Below, one piece after another: positions 44,960 through 55,704 of a stretch of 64,000 nt of DNA (positions are counted from its first letter, which is position 1; every line of letters starts with the position of its first letter). Origin of the DNA: Rhizophagus clarus (taxonomy: Eukaryota; Glomeromycota; Glomeromycetes; Glomerales; Glomeraceae); NCBI GenBank assembly GCA_015698045.1, contig BLAL01000246.1, positions 496,001-560,000 of the forward strand, read 5' to 3'. The notes under the pieces were generated by a model. It had not been told where the DNA came from and made no database searches. It saw nothing but the letters and a program-made list of their open reading frames with translations. The position numbers and the translations under genes are program-made.

Positions 44960-45512
44960 TTTACAAGAGGAAGTGTTTAACTCTTTAAATAAGAATCAGA
45001 CCCAAGAATTATTATTATTTGAATAGGAGTTACAAGAAGTATATATAGGTAATTTAGAAAGTGAATTTATTTTTTTGTTATAATTATACATTTGTATTTA
45101 AAAATATCATTAATTTAATATTATATTTTAGATTCAATTTCATCTATTAATTCTAATAATAATATGATTATGGATAATATAATTTCTATTAACGAAGATT
45201 CTCCACCTGAACCTATTGTTTTTTCAATTACAGCTGAAGCTACTATTTCTCCAACTGAAACAACCACTTCAACTGAGACTACCACTTCTCTTACTTCTCT
45301 TATTTAAATACAAAGCATTCAATATCTATTTGGAAATAAGAATATATTAATTTAGTATCAAATCTTCTTGCTGATTTGAATGACTTAATAACAGTTGAAA
45401 ATAGTATGAATAGACTTACTCAAAATAGACCAGCTGAAATTGATTCTGATACGAAGAATGTGGCTGAAAAAATAATTACATTACTAAATAATTTAAATAA
45501 TTGTGAATAATT
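44960..45512 (+). pseudogene. Scraps of an unknown gene
   Basis: Three blocks have codon-like composition: a Gln/Glu-rich one ending at TATATAG/GTAATTT (44960-45050); one after TTTTAG at 45131 reading DSISSINSNNNMIMDNIISI and a Thr/Ser-rich ETTTSTETTTSLTSLI to a TAA; and SNLLADLNDLITVENSMNRL, AEIDSDTKNVAEKIITLLNN to a TAA near 45508. In-frame stops occur within each. I do not recognise a domain. Confidence 0.35.
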
Positions 45513-46106
45513 GGTTAAGTTAAAGAATATTACTTATAATACCTAAAAAGAAAAAAATGAAACAAGAAACAAAAGAAAATTAAAAAATGCTGAAAATTTA
45601 TGTCCAATATTATCTTCTAAAAAATAATAATGTAAAGATTCAAACAAAACGTTTTAATATAACAAAATCTTTGTCAAAATATATCAAAATACTATATAAT
45701 AGAATAGTTTTGTCAATAAAAAATAGTTTAAAAAATAAACAAAATTATTTTTACTATAATTTTAAAAATTATAAATCTTTTTTTTAGCTAAAATAAAATT
45801 TTAAGAAAAAAAAATTTTTTTATGTGATAAAGTTTATTTTGTTACGCATAAAAATTGTATTTAGAGATATGTTAAAAAAGAAAAATTAGACTGCAGATCA
45901 AAATGATTTGTATCTGAGAGTGATGTGATAAGATGATCTTCTTAAGTTAGTCCTTCCATTTATTTATTTAACCTAAAAAATACAGTATAAAATTATATAT
46001 TTATATACTTTTTTTGCATATGACTTCTATTATAATTATCCAGAATTCTTCTGGAGTTTTATCCTTATTTGTATACTGTATTACATAATATATGTGAAAT
46101 CATGAA
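45513..46106. other. AT-rich stretch without a gene
   Basis: The 66-codon Lys/Asn/Tyr-rich frame at 45587-45787 reflects composition only. Nothing else stands out. Confidence 0.5.
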
Positions 46107-47509
46107 ATAATATTTAAGGGTAAGATAAATAAATAGGGGTCCAATTCAAATATTATACAAATTAGTGGTCATGAGACTGAACTGAAGCCATATGTAAAAT
46201 TATACATATTAAAATATAATATTACCCCATGTTTAAAGTGAAAGATTGATCGATAATCAATAAAATCTATAAAAAAAATTTTCATACGAAACTAGAAAAA
46301 TGTTGAACTATTTGTAAATATAATTTTTGTTGAAATTCTGCTTCTATATCTTTTAAAAAATAGGATTAGCTACTTGAAATACCTCAAAACTATATAAAAA
46401 TTTATTAAATACTTAAAAATAAAATACAATAAAAGAAGAAACACTTTTTTAAACGTTCTGAATAAAAAATATCTTTAGCTTTTTATTGAGATCTCAAAAA
46501 AAAAGTGTGCAATTTCTAACTTTCTAGTATAAAGTAATAGAAACATATAAAATTAAGTATGAAACTAACCAGTGATCAAATTTAAATAAAAAAATTTCGC
46601 TTATATAGAGCTAATATAAATGACCTTAACCTTTAGGATCAGCTACTTTCTTATATGTGCACTTTTGAAAAAATAAAAAAAAACAAATTTTTTAATATGA
46701 AATTCATTTGTGTACCTGATTTTTTGAAGGCTTCAATTATAATCATATATTTTTCCTAAGAAATTTTCAGAATTCCATGCAATCTGAAAGTAAATAATTT
46801 TACCCTTGAGAATTACCCTCTTCAGATTTTAACTGTGGCTTGTATATAGACTAAATAAACAATCAATAAATAAAATAAATAGCAAAAAAAAGCTGTGTGG
46901 CATATTATACGATTAAAAATAAAAAAAAAATTTAAATTTAAATTTCACCAAGATATTTATTTTTATTTATTTAAATATAAAATACTATTATTGTCATTAT
47001 TCTAATTTTTTTTTATGCAATTTATTAGTGTTCTGGTATGCTTTTTTTTACTATTTTATGTTAGAATTTTGATTGTTATTTTATGATAACTAAAGGAAAA
47101 GAGGTGATATTATATACAAATGTTAAATTAATTTTTTAATAAGTTAGAATTTTTATGATATCTAATATGATAAAAAAAAATAATCTAAAGATTTATTTAT
47201 CTCTTGCTCATATTTTTTTGATGCATTGATAAACTAAATCTTTAAGATTAATTAATTGATATACCGTACACTCTATAAAATTATTTTCTCAAGAAAGGTG
47301 GTAATAACGTAAATAAATTAATAGATGTTTGATGTATATGAACATATAAGCCACAGTTAAATCTCAAAAAGGTAATTCTCAGGAGTAAAATTATTTACTT
47401 TCGGATTGGGAAAAATATATGATTATGCTTCAATTCTGGCAGTAATAATCAGCCTGTGTAACATTTGAGTTGGCCCCCCCGTTTATTTATCTAACCCCTA
47501 GATAATATT
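46107..47509. mobile_element. Non-autonomous element with long inverted termini and 8-bp duplication
   Basis: 46115-47501 (1387 bp) is flanked by ATAATATT at 46107-46114 and 47502-47509. The left end TAAGGGTAAGATAAATAAAT and the inverted right end CTAGGGGTTAGATAAATAAA continue into matching TCCAATTCAAATATTATACA and CCAACTCAAATGTTACACAG. A further inverted pair lies inside (46725-46855 against 47335-47445: TGAAAGTAAATAATTTTACC, GAGAATTACC, TTTAACTGTGGCTT), pushed inward on the left by about 550 bp. An 8-bp duplication suggests hAT-driven movement. The duplicated octamer is AT-rich, so chance cannot be excluded. No protein is encoded. Confidence 0.65.
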
Positions 47510-47559
47510 AATACAACCGTCATTACAACTACAGCCTAATGACTTCTCTCTTTTCGAAT

Positions 47560-48180
47560 TTCTTTGGACACGGAATTCGGTAGGAGAGAACCTTTTATAT
47601 TTACTTCTTTAACGAAATGCTTATTTACATTTCGTTCTTTTTTTCAGATGAATCTTGACTCGTAAAATTTTCTTTTTTTCATTTATTTTTCGGACGTGTC
47701 TACAACGTGGATTTTGATAGGAAGACAAAAATATTTTTTGGTTTTATTTTAAAGAAACTTTTCCAACGCTTTTGTTCTTTTTTTTTAGACGAGTCTAAAC
47801 GCGTGAGATGAGCCTAAACGCGTGAGATGAGTCTAAACGCGTGAGATGAGTCTAAACACGTGAGATTTAAGCATAGACGCGTGAGATTTCAGTGGAATTT
47901 TTTTTTTTATTAAGAATATATATTTTTTTTCTTTTATGAAACGTTTGCTAAACGCTTTGTTATTTTCTTCTTTTTTTTAGATTTCAAGTTCAGGATGCTG
48001 AAACGCCGAAATGGTAAGTTTCATAACAGAAAATTTTCATTATCTTACGTACTTGCTTATATTGTTAATTAGAAATGTTTATTAATGTTTCTTTCTGTAT
48101 ATATATATATATGTTTTTTAAAAAAAAAATAAATTGCGTTCAGGACGAAATGACAAAATGAGTATGAAAAAATATTAAGG
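47560..48180 (+). repeat. Array D: splice-unit repeat
   Basis: Acceptor-like CTTTTTTTCAG and TTTTTTTTTAG precede blocks ATGAATCTTGACTCG (47650), ACGAGTCTAAACGCGTGAGA (47790) and ATTTCAAGTTCAGGATGCTG (47980). The last ends CCGAAATG with donor GTAAGTTTC. Inverted motifs (AACGAAATG ... CATTTCGTT; GAAACGTTTGCTAAACG) precede the pyrimidine tracts. Confidence 0.65.
47790..47893 (+). repeat. 19-bp tandem repeat with ACGCGT core
   Basis: Five copies of GAGTCTAAACGCGTGAGAT with small changes fill one exon-like block of array D, between TTTTTTTTTAG and TTTCAG. Confidence 0.85.
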
Positions 48181-49985
48181 TACTATTTATTATCATTATT
48201 ATCATTAAATATTATGATGGTTTGAAAAGCAATATCCGAGTGGTGCCTATCAATTTTTACTTATAAGACCAACTTAAGGGGTGGCAAACACACTTAAGAG
48301 GTGGCAAACACACTTGATGGGGCGTGATCAAGATGGTGGATTTTTGTAATCCCTGTTGAGGTCTATTGTTCTGTGCAAGGAGGAATGATTATGTATCTTT
48401 CTCAACAGTTATGTCATCTTTTCATGTGATCATTTGTTCTCATTGGGTATTTTTGGCTTCAGAGAACTGGAAGCACTTCGTGGCCACAGTTGTGCAGCCC
48501 TATGGCGGAAAGCCTACTGTGAACGTCCTTCTCTGATTTTCAGGAATTCCTGATGGGTTCAAATCTTTAATCGCAAGGAATTTGCTGCATGATAAGAGTC
48601 ATTGGGGAGTATCTTGGGTAACACCTTGAAAGCCAATGTGGTATAATTATTAAGTATACCAACATTTATGCTTTTCTAAAAAGGGCATCTTATAGTATAT
48701 TTTTAGATTAATATAATGTACTCTTCTCATGCCTACCATTCATTTTTTTGTTTTGATTTAGTAGTACTAACATTTTCTTCTTTTTAGATTAAATTGTATA
48801 ATAGCTATTAATTCCGATAATAAAGAAGAAAAATTTAAAGAAACTAAAAAATTATCATGTATGTTTTTTATCTATTCCTTTTACAGTTCTATTTATTGGC
48901 TAATAATTTACATTAATTTATAAACCATTTTTTTTTTTTTATTTAGTGATCAATACAACTTTTTACAGTGCTGTTGGTATGAAGTTTTTAAATTTAAAAG
49001 ACTTTCGCAAAATAATTTATGACCTTTTGGAAAGAAAAATATTGGGAAAGTAGTAACCTGCAATATTGTGCATGTGTTTTGAGTTTAAATGCTATTTGTT
49101 ATTGACTACAGTATAATCATATTTATAATCTTCTTATACACAATTTTATAGGATGAAAACTATCAGAAAATTTAATGACCTTAATCTCACGATTTTAATT
49201 TAATTTATTATATTCTAGTATTTCATTTTTTAGTATACAGTATATAATATTTGTTTCGGCATCAGTCGAGCAATTCAATTAGATGACATTCAAGATTATG
49301 TAAATATAATCGTAAAGTCCAATCATTTTACAAGATCTAAACTTTAAATCAGTCTTTTTTTTTTAAATTAATAAATAATTATATGATATTTAATTTGGTA
49401 TTTACATATTTAATTAATTAAGTATTTATCATAAGCGTTTAAACTTTATATTGAATGTATTATGTATAAACTGCTCGAAATAATATAAAAACAATTATAT
49501 AGAGGCCATAAAATATGAACCTTATTTTTTTAATTTAAAGTATTTTGTTATGGACTAGCCAATAAAAAATTAAAAAATAAAAACTTTTACTCTTAACCTA
49601 CGCAGTTATAATTTTGATAGAGAAATAATTTTGAAGGTTGTAAAGTTTTAAAACCTTGCTAATTACTTAAATTATTTATAATACACGAAGAACTTTTTAA
49701 TTTAAAATGATTTTTTTAACAATAGACATGAAAGAATCAATATGATAATTAAAATCATAATTTCTTTGTTCTTTATTATTAATTAAATCATGATTAATGA
49801 AATATTAATCACTTTTAAATACATCTATTTTCTTCCTTCTTTATTTAAAAAAAAAACAAGATACAAGTATTTAGAGTTAAGAGGGTGGTTTTAATTACAA
49901 CTTACAACACCATTCGCTTATTATTTTTTTTAATACTAATAATTTTACTCGAAAATTATAAAACGCACCGTTTATTGCTTATTTT
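48181..49985. other. Unique sequence with a short GC-richer part, no gene
   Basis: 48260-48310 holds two copies of CTTAAGRGGTGGCAAACACA. 48320-48640 is less AT-rich than its surroundings but has no open frame. The rest is A/T-rich. TTTTTAGATT-type acceptors near 48787 and 48946 suggest a decayed spliced transcript, but no coding frame supports it. Confidence 0.4.
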
Positions 49986-49989
49986 TTCC

Positions 49990-50880
49990 GTTTCTTTTTT
50001 TTTAAAAGTTTTTTAGGCGCGACCACCTTTAACTTTGAGATTAAACTAATAGGTAAGTTGTTTTCCTTTATTTCTTTTTTTTCGTCTTTTACTAATTTAT
50101 TTGCTTTTTTAGGAGTGACTGTTTTGGCCTACATTTTTGACGAGATTTAAAGGTAAGCTCTTTTTCTTTTTTCTTGCTCCTGTCCTCCTTTCTTTTATAT
50201 TTTATTAATTTGTTTGTTCCTTTTTTTTAGACGCAGCTGTTTTTAGTTTCCATTTCTGCAGAAATTCAAGGTGAGTCTTACTTTCTTTTCTTTTTTTTTT
50301 GTTTTCTTTTTGTTCTTTTCCTTGTTCTTTTACTAACCTTTGTATTTTTTTTAGACGTTTATTTCGGTAAAAACTCAAGCAAGTCTTTTTCAACTCTTTC
50401 TTTTATCGGTTTACTTTTCATTCTTAAAACGATATTAACTATTTTTCTTTTCCTATGGGTAAGCATTCCGGAGGTTCTTATTTTTTCCCTTAGTTCCCTT
50501 TGTCTCTTTCATTCATTTTCATTTTCTTCATTATTTTTCGTTTTTGTTCATCCCTTTTGTTCATTTCGTTTCCCTTCATCTCTTTTCGTTTATATTTTGC
50601 TTCCCTTCATTCCTTTTATTGTTTGTTATTCTCCTTCCATTCCCTTTATTTTCCCTTTATTTTTTTCGTTCATTTTATTTCTTTATTATTTTTCGTTTCT
50701 TTTGTTTCTTTTTATTACCTTTTACTTTTTTCGTTCCCTTTACTTTTCCCTTCGTTTCTTTTTGATCATCTTCATTTCCCTTTATCCCTTTTCATTTATC
50801 TTGTTCCCCTACATCTCTTTTCATTTGTTTATTTTATTTTTATTCTTATTTTTACAGGAGGATACCACATATTACAGAAA
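49990..50880 (+). repeat. Array E: splice-unit repeat with a 350-bp pyrimidine tract
   Basis: Clear units: 50017-50052 (donor GTAAGTTG), 50113-50152 (GTAAGCTC), 50231-50270 (GTGAGTCT) and a block from 50355. Intron-like gaps are 60, 78 and 84 nt, with TTTACTAATTT, TTATTAATTT and TTACTAACC (TACTAAC 50331-50337) before the tracts. After GTAAGCATTCC (about 50459) comes a 350-bp stretch that is nearly all C/T (50480-50835), ending TTTTTACAG at about 50857. The long frames through it consist of Phe, Ser, Leu and Tyr and are not genes. Confidence 0.75.
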
Positions 50881-50929
50881 TACTCATATAATCCTATAGA
50901 TAAAGTATATAAAATTCTGAAATAAACTG

Positions 50930-51200
50930 TCGCCATGACAGGGGGATCCCGGTGATAGCAACGTGACCTCTATATGAGGGTGTAATCACCACACCAGGAA
51001 AGGTGGTACACAGTCACTCTCACTCCGCCAGGAAACCTGAAAAAGCAAAAATAATTAGTAGCACTATCCTAGCTTTAAGTGAGGAAAAATAAAATGAATA
51101 AGGATATAAGGAAAAATAAAAAGGGGGTCAAATATCAACAAACAAACTACACCTCTCTAAGAAAATGAAAGTAAAAACTAAAAATAACAACTACTAAACA
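50930..51200 (-). other. GC-richer segment downstream of the ORF1-like pseudogene
   Basis: Read on the minus strand it contains GTACCACCTTTCCTGGTG and GATCCCCCTGTCATGGCG. It looks like transcribed retroelement sequence following ORF1, cut off at about 50930 where array E begins. No reverse transcriptase is present. Confidence 0.4.
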
Positions 51201-51201
51201 T

Positions 51202-52607
51202 CTAACTTAAAAGTGACAAAACAAGCTTTAGGATGTCCGCTTTGTCCAGGCTTGAATTGTTCATCTTCTTATTCTTGTTTTTGGACGGAGGGTTACACTT
51301 CACGAAACGTGATGAACCTGGCTTTGATGAAGACTTGGGTGAACCTTGAGCTCCACTATCCTTTTTGGAGCGTTTTTGAGATGACCTTGCCGAATTCTTT
51401 ACAGAATTCTTCTTGGGAGGACGACCGCTTGATCGATACCATTTGAACTCAGTTCTTTCATAGACAAAGGGGGATTCTAATGCCGTCTTTAAATCCTTGT
51501 AATTTTCGAAGTATCCCAATATTGTCACATGATCAGTACCTTGCTTGAGGAATTTATAGGCCTTAAGGCCTTGATCCTTAAAAAAAGAATCCTGTTTATC
51601 GTAATCCTGGGTAAGTATAGGATCTGTGGTAACAGATACTGGTAATCCTTTTACTTTTGCAGTGAACGTTGACCGGTTATGTCTTCACTTAAGTGTCTAC
51701 CGCCCAGGGAACCAGCGTACTTCAAGGTTGTGTAATCGATGACACCATTTACCTCCATCGAACGCTTGAAGAGTGAAATCATTGAAAGCTATCTTTAGAC
51801 GGATAGTACAATACTTCCGTTAAGATTTGATAGACATTAATGCGACTTGTCCCCAGGTAGTGAGGTGTGTGAGGATAGTTTCTGGAAACCATTCTACTAG
51901 GATGTCATAAAGCATAACATCTCTAACATTATTTTTGAGATTGTCAGGTAGATCCTTCATAACGATCATTTTAGTGATCTTCTTGAAATTTTTGTCACTT
52001 GACTTTCAGCCTGCCTTGGGAGTATCCTTGCCTTTTTTGTGCTGATCATTCGATTTTTTAGCCCCTGACTTATCTTTATCAGATTTGGAAGTCAGCGTTA
52101 AGGAACTAGCTTAATCAGGTATAGGCGTGGGTGTATCCTCCAGTATTATCCTAGAAGATTGTTGATTGGTATCTGCTGTTATCTTCATGTTATCTTGTAC
52201 AACTTCTTCAGCCGTAGTGGTAGAACCATCAGGAAGGGCTTCCAGGCTCTTTTCAAGAAATGCCACAGCAGGTACGAATGACATTATGGCTACTTTTTCA
52301 CTAAAGTTGAAAAGAAAAGATATAAAAGCAGCAGGAGCTAGTGTGTGTTTTGCATAAGTATCATAACATGAGGGGTGGGCATGTTGTCCAAACTGTTGCA
52401 TTAAAAAGTTAGTTGGTCATCCGGTGAGAGTTGGAAAAAGCCCTTGGGAAGTTCTTCAATAGAATGACTCATAATACTGAAAAAATTTTGAAAAAAAAGT
52501 TCTCTTGCTTCATTTGTTATGTCATGCGCTAAACTATCTGTAGGCATATCTTCTTCTGGTTTATCATCGATAGGAACCAACAACGAAAATGTATTTTTAC
52601 TTTCCAT
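51202..52607 (-). pseudogene. Retroelement ORF1-like gene, several stops
   Basis: It starts MESKNTFSLLVPIDDKPEED at 52607 and continues through MQQFGQHAHPSCYDTYAKHT and a Lys/Ser-rich linker. The core reads FKKITKMIVMKDLPDNLKNN, LYDILVEWFPETILTHLTTW, RKYCTIRLKIAFNDFTLQAF, GGKWCHRLHNLEVRWFPG and RHNRSTFTAKVKGLPVSVTT. The C-terminus is basic (RSSGRPPKKNSVKNSARSSQ ... SSSKPGSSRFVKCNPPSKNK) and ends ADILKLVLSLLS at 51202. Stops or shifts: TAA 52401-52403, TAA near 52111, and stops near 52007, 51830, 51700 and 51690. The layout (variable N-terminus, globular core, basic tail, no RT in the same frame) suits a nucleic-acid-binding ORF1 of a non-LTR element. I infer that from recalled repeat families, so another repeat-encoded protein remains possible. 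Confidence 0.5.
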
Positions 52608-52619
52608 AGTATTTATTTA

Positions 52620-54125
52620 AAATTTATACTGCGGTTTATAAAATTTTAGGAAAGAGGAGAGAGTTTTTTTTTTTTTTCCTCTTTTCATTTGTTTGTTTAT
52701 CTTTTATCACCTTTGTTTATTTTTTTATAAAACACGTGACTGTGGTGATGTTTGATTTGGTAAGGTCGACATAACGTATAATGATGATAAGTAAAATCTT
52801 GCAAATTAAGATTAAAGATTAGGAATTATAAACAAAAAAAAATTACATAACAGATAATAACAATTTTAAACCTGCTATATCATTTAAAGTTTCACACTCG
52901 GTCTACTTATGCTACTTGCTTCTTCAAACAGGATGAGAATATTTTTGTTTTTCTATTTATAAGATTCCCAATTCACTGCTCTTGTTATTTAAACTAAACC
53001 GTTAAAGTCCGTCACGCTATTTTTTTCAACTCGCGATAAAAAAAAAATGAGACAAAAAAGTGATACATAATCGAAAAAGGAAAACTAGCAGGGGTATTGG
53101 AAGAACAATACCGAATACCAAAATTATACTCCTTCATCTCCACTTAAAGTAGAACGATGTTGTATAACTGAAAGTGTGTATTTGAAAGTATTACTTGTAC
53201 ATAATTGGTGAAATGACGTCAACGGATGGAAATGGAATGATAAATGCATGGGTTATCACAAAATCATTGTTTTCAATGTAATATTTCAACGTAATAATTA
53301 TTATTAATAAATTATTAACAAAGAAATTTTTGTTCATTATTTATAATTATTATTTAGACTTTAAAATCAATTTTAATTATTACAAATTTTGAGATCATCT
53401 CCAAATTTATAGTTGACTCAATCGCTTTTTTTGTACACAACTGATAAAGTTTTTTTTTTTTTTATTAAGACTAATTAAGTAATAAGCAAATAAAACAAAA
53501 TAACAAAGAAACATAAATAAAAGTAACAAAGATTAAGTCAATATAAATATTTTAAAAATATTAAATATTAATAAGCGAAAAATTTTTTATTATTTTTATT
53601 TCGAAATTCTTTATAAATTTAAATTATAATAGGCATGAATACAAAGTCAACAAAGGACCCTCAATAATTTAAATCATAATAAAAAGATAAAGGCAACAAA
53701 GGAATACTTTATATATGGTCTTGCGTGTTTAGAAAATAATAAATGTCAAGTATACATGGTAAACATATCATAAAAGGAATGTTCTATTTATTTATCACTT
53801 GAGTCCGCATCAACATGTGTTTATGTTACACATCTAAAACATCATGACTGAACTCACGAAGAGTTGAAGACCATCGGACTCAATAAGGTAAGACCGAAAA
53901 CAGAAAAAGTTTTTTTATTTTACAGACATGTGAAAGATTATAAAAAAAAAAACTTTGTTCTTATTATAAATTATTTCATAAACTTTATTTTATTGGAAAT
54001 TCCTCCTGTTAACTAATTTCTTTATTATCCTTGCATCATTGTAAATAAAAGGTATTATAATTAAAAATAAGTCAAAATTAAAAGTATAAATACATTTAAA
54101 TTTTTGGGTGTTATTACTTTTCGAC
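52620..54125. other. AT-rich intergenic stretch
   Basis: AACACGTGAC at about 52733 and AAGTGAAT-like motifs lie just upstream of the minus-strand pseudogene and could be its promoter region. A T-run stands at 53450-53463. No gene. Confidence 0.45.
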
Positions 54126-54319
54126 CCTGTCACCATAGCGACCCCTATACGTGACTTAAATAAAATTCTTGATTGTCTAATTTAAGAATTTTTAACGGTT
54201 TATCACGAACAAAAGAACATTTTTACAAGTTTGAAAACTTAAAGTTGTGCAATTTATTAAAGTTTACATATTCTATTGATATTATTGTATACTTTTTTAT
54301 TTCCAAGATAAGGGAACAT

Positions 54320-55180
54320 GCTAATAAAAAGGTCGAATAATAATAAAAAGAAGAGCAAGAAATGAAGGGTGATAGAAAGAACAAAAAAAAACTAAAGAAA
54401 AAATTAAAAATAAGAGAGGATTAAAAAGAAACAAAAATAGCGAAGAGGAGAATAAAGGGAACGGAAACAACAAGGGAAATAAAAGAGAACAAAATAATAA
54501 AGGAATAAAAATGAATGAAAAACAAAGGAAATGAAAGAGGTGTGAAAGAACAAAATTAATGGAGAGAAATGGAAAGAAACAAAAGCAAGGGGAATAGAAT
54601 GAAAAGAAACGAAAGAAAGGGCATGTGAATGAGTGAAAGAAATAAGAGAAAGAGGGGAGTGGAATGAGAAGAGGCGAGAAAAAAAGGGCAGGCGAATGAG
54701 TGAAAGAAAAAGAAATAAGAAAAAGAGGGAAATAGAATGAGAAGAAACGAGGAAGAAAACAAAGGGAATGGAATGAAAGGAAACGAAAGAAAAGTAAGGG
54801 GAGTAGAATGAAAGAAACGAAGGTAACGAAAAATAAAAAAAGAACAAAAAGGATAACGAAAAGAAATAAAAGAGAACAAAAGGGAATGAAAAAGTAACGA
54901 AAAAAAATGAAAATAATAAAAGGGGATAAAAAGGAACGAAAAAAAAAGAAAAGAAAATGAAAGAGAATGAAAGAAACGAAAAGGAAACAAAAAGAAGTGA
55001 AAATAACAAAGGGAAATAAAAAGAAATGAAAGCGATAATCAAAAGGAACGGAAAAACAAAGGGAAGTTAAAAGAAGCGAAAAAATTAAAGGGAAATAAAA
55101 GCAAAGGGGAAATAAAAAAACAAACAAGAGAAGCAAAAGGAATAGAATGAGTTAGTAAGGAATGGTAATTAATAGACGAA
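54320..55180 (-). repeat. Polypurine (plus) / polypyrimidine (minus) tract of about 850 bp
   Basis: The plus strand is almost only A and G, in imperfect 20-45 bp units such as GAATGGAATGAAAGGAAACG. All long minus-strand frames here (to 271 codons) are Phe/Ser/Leu/Pro low complexity. I reject them as genes. Confidence 0.85.
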
Positions 55181-55189
55181 AATAAAAAA

Positions 55190-55400
55190 AAAATAAAAGT
55201 AAAAAAATTACCTTAGTGTTAACTAAACAAAAGGATCTAAAAGAATAAATTAGTTGATAAGAAATGTAATATGTATAAGAAACGAAGTAAGAGCGAATAA
55301 AAAAAATAAAAACACGAAATCGGAACTGTACATACCTTAATTGCGAAACTGGAAGAGCCGAAAAGCCTAAAAAGAGTAAAGATATTTTAATAAGGAACAA
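55190..55400 (-). repeat. Array G: splice-like units upstream of the pyrimidine tract
   Basis: On the minus strand ACTCTTTTTAG precedes GCTTTTCGGCTCTTCCAGTT, ending CGCAATTAAG with donor GTATGTACAG. Next comes ATCAACTAATTTATTC, then CTTTTGTTTAG and a tiny block TTAACACTAAG with donor GTAATTTTT. The pyrimidine tract follows. This mirrors array E on the other strand. Confidence 0.6.
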
Positions 55401-55489
55401 GAAACAAAAAAACAGAAAAGAAAGAAAAGCGTGCCTCTGTGAGCTGAGCGAAGGGTTTAAAGAAAATTATTAAATATCGAAAACGAGTA

Positions 55490-55570
55490 TTTATGATGAC
55501 GTAATCGTGTAGCCAATCAAAATTTGTTTTCTCACGTGATAGTAAAGGGGATAGGGGTCGCCAACGACAT
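55490..55570 (-). promoter_or_regulatory. Possible promoter of the array G transcript
   Basis: On the minus strand, 90-170 bp upstream of the first array G block: ATCACGTGAG (E-box), ATTGGCT (inverted CCAAT), TTACGTCATC (CRE-like) and CATAAATAC (weak TATA). Motif content only; there is no expression evidence. Confidence 0.35.
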
Positions 55571-55655
55571 TTTTCCTAAATTTTTTGCTGGTCCTAAAAG
55601 TTATAACTTTATAACAATACAATAATCTATTCGTAATTGATAATTTTTTGCAAGT

Positions 55656-55680
55656 CTCACTCTCACTCTCACTCTCACAT
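55656..55680. repeat. (CTCTCA)n microsatellite
   Basis: Four to five CTCACT units, just upstream of the ATG at 55705. Confidence 0.8.
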
Positions 55681-55704
55681 CTATTAATACTAAAAAAAAA
55701 AAAG

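Larger units (their letters stand above)
54137..55562. repeat. Inverted AGCGACCCCTAT / ATAGGGGTCGCC pair around array G
   Basis: AGCGACCCCTAT at 54137-54148 faces ATAGGGGTCGCC at 55551-55562. Both are set in TGTC...-type sequence outside and near a CACGTGA motif inside. They bracket the polypurine tract and array G and may be termini of a 1.4-kb element. No target duplication is evident. Confidence 0.45.

Noticed and set aside
48330..48640. A tRNA-derived SINE, suggested by GGGTTCAAATC, which resembles a B box
   Set aside because: No convincing A box at the right distance, no cloverleaf, and no flanking duplication seen.
50500..50925. Overlapping 141-, 100- and 73-codon hydrophobic frames
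   Set aside because: Same reason: a pyrimidine tract read in all three frames gives Phe, Ser, Leu, Tyr and Pro only.
54321..55136. A 271-codon minus-strand open frame and two overlapping ones of 212 and 144 codons, looking like a Phe/Leu-rich membrane protein
   Set aside because: All three frames are open because the strand is nearly pure C/T, where no stop codon can form without A or G. Composition explains them fully.
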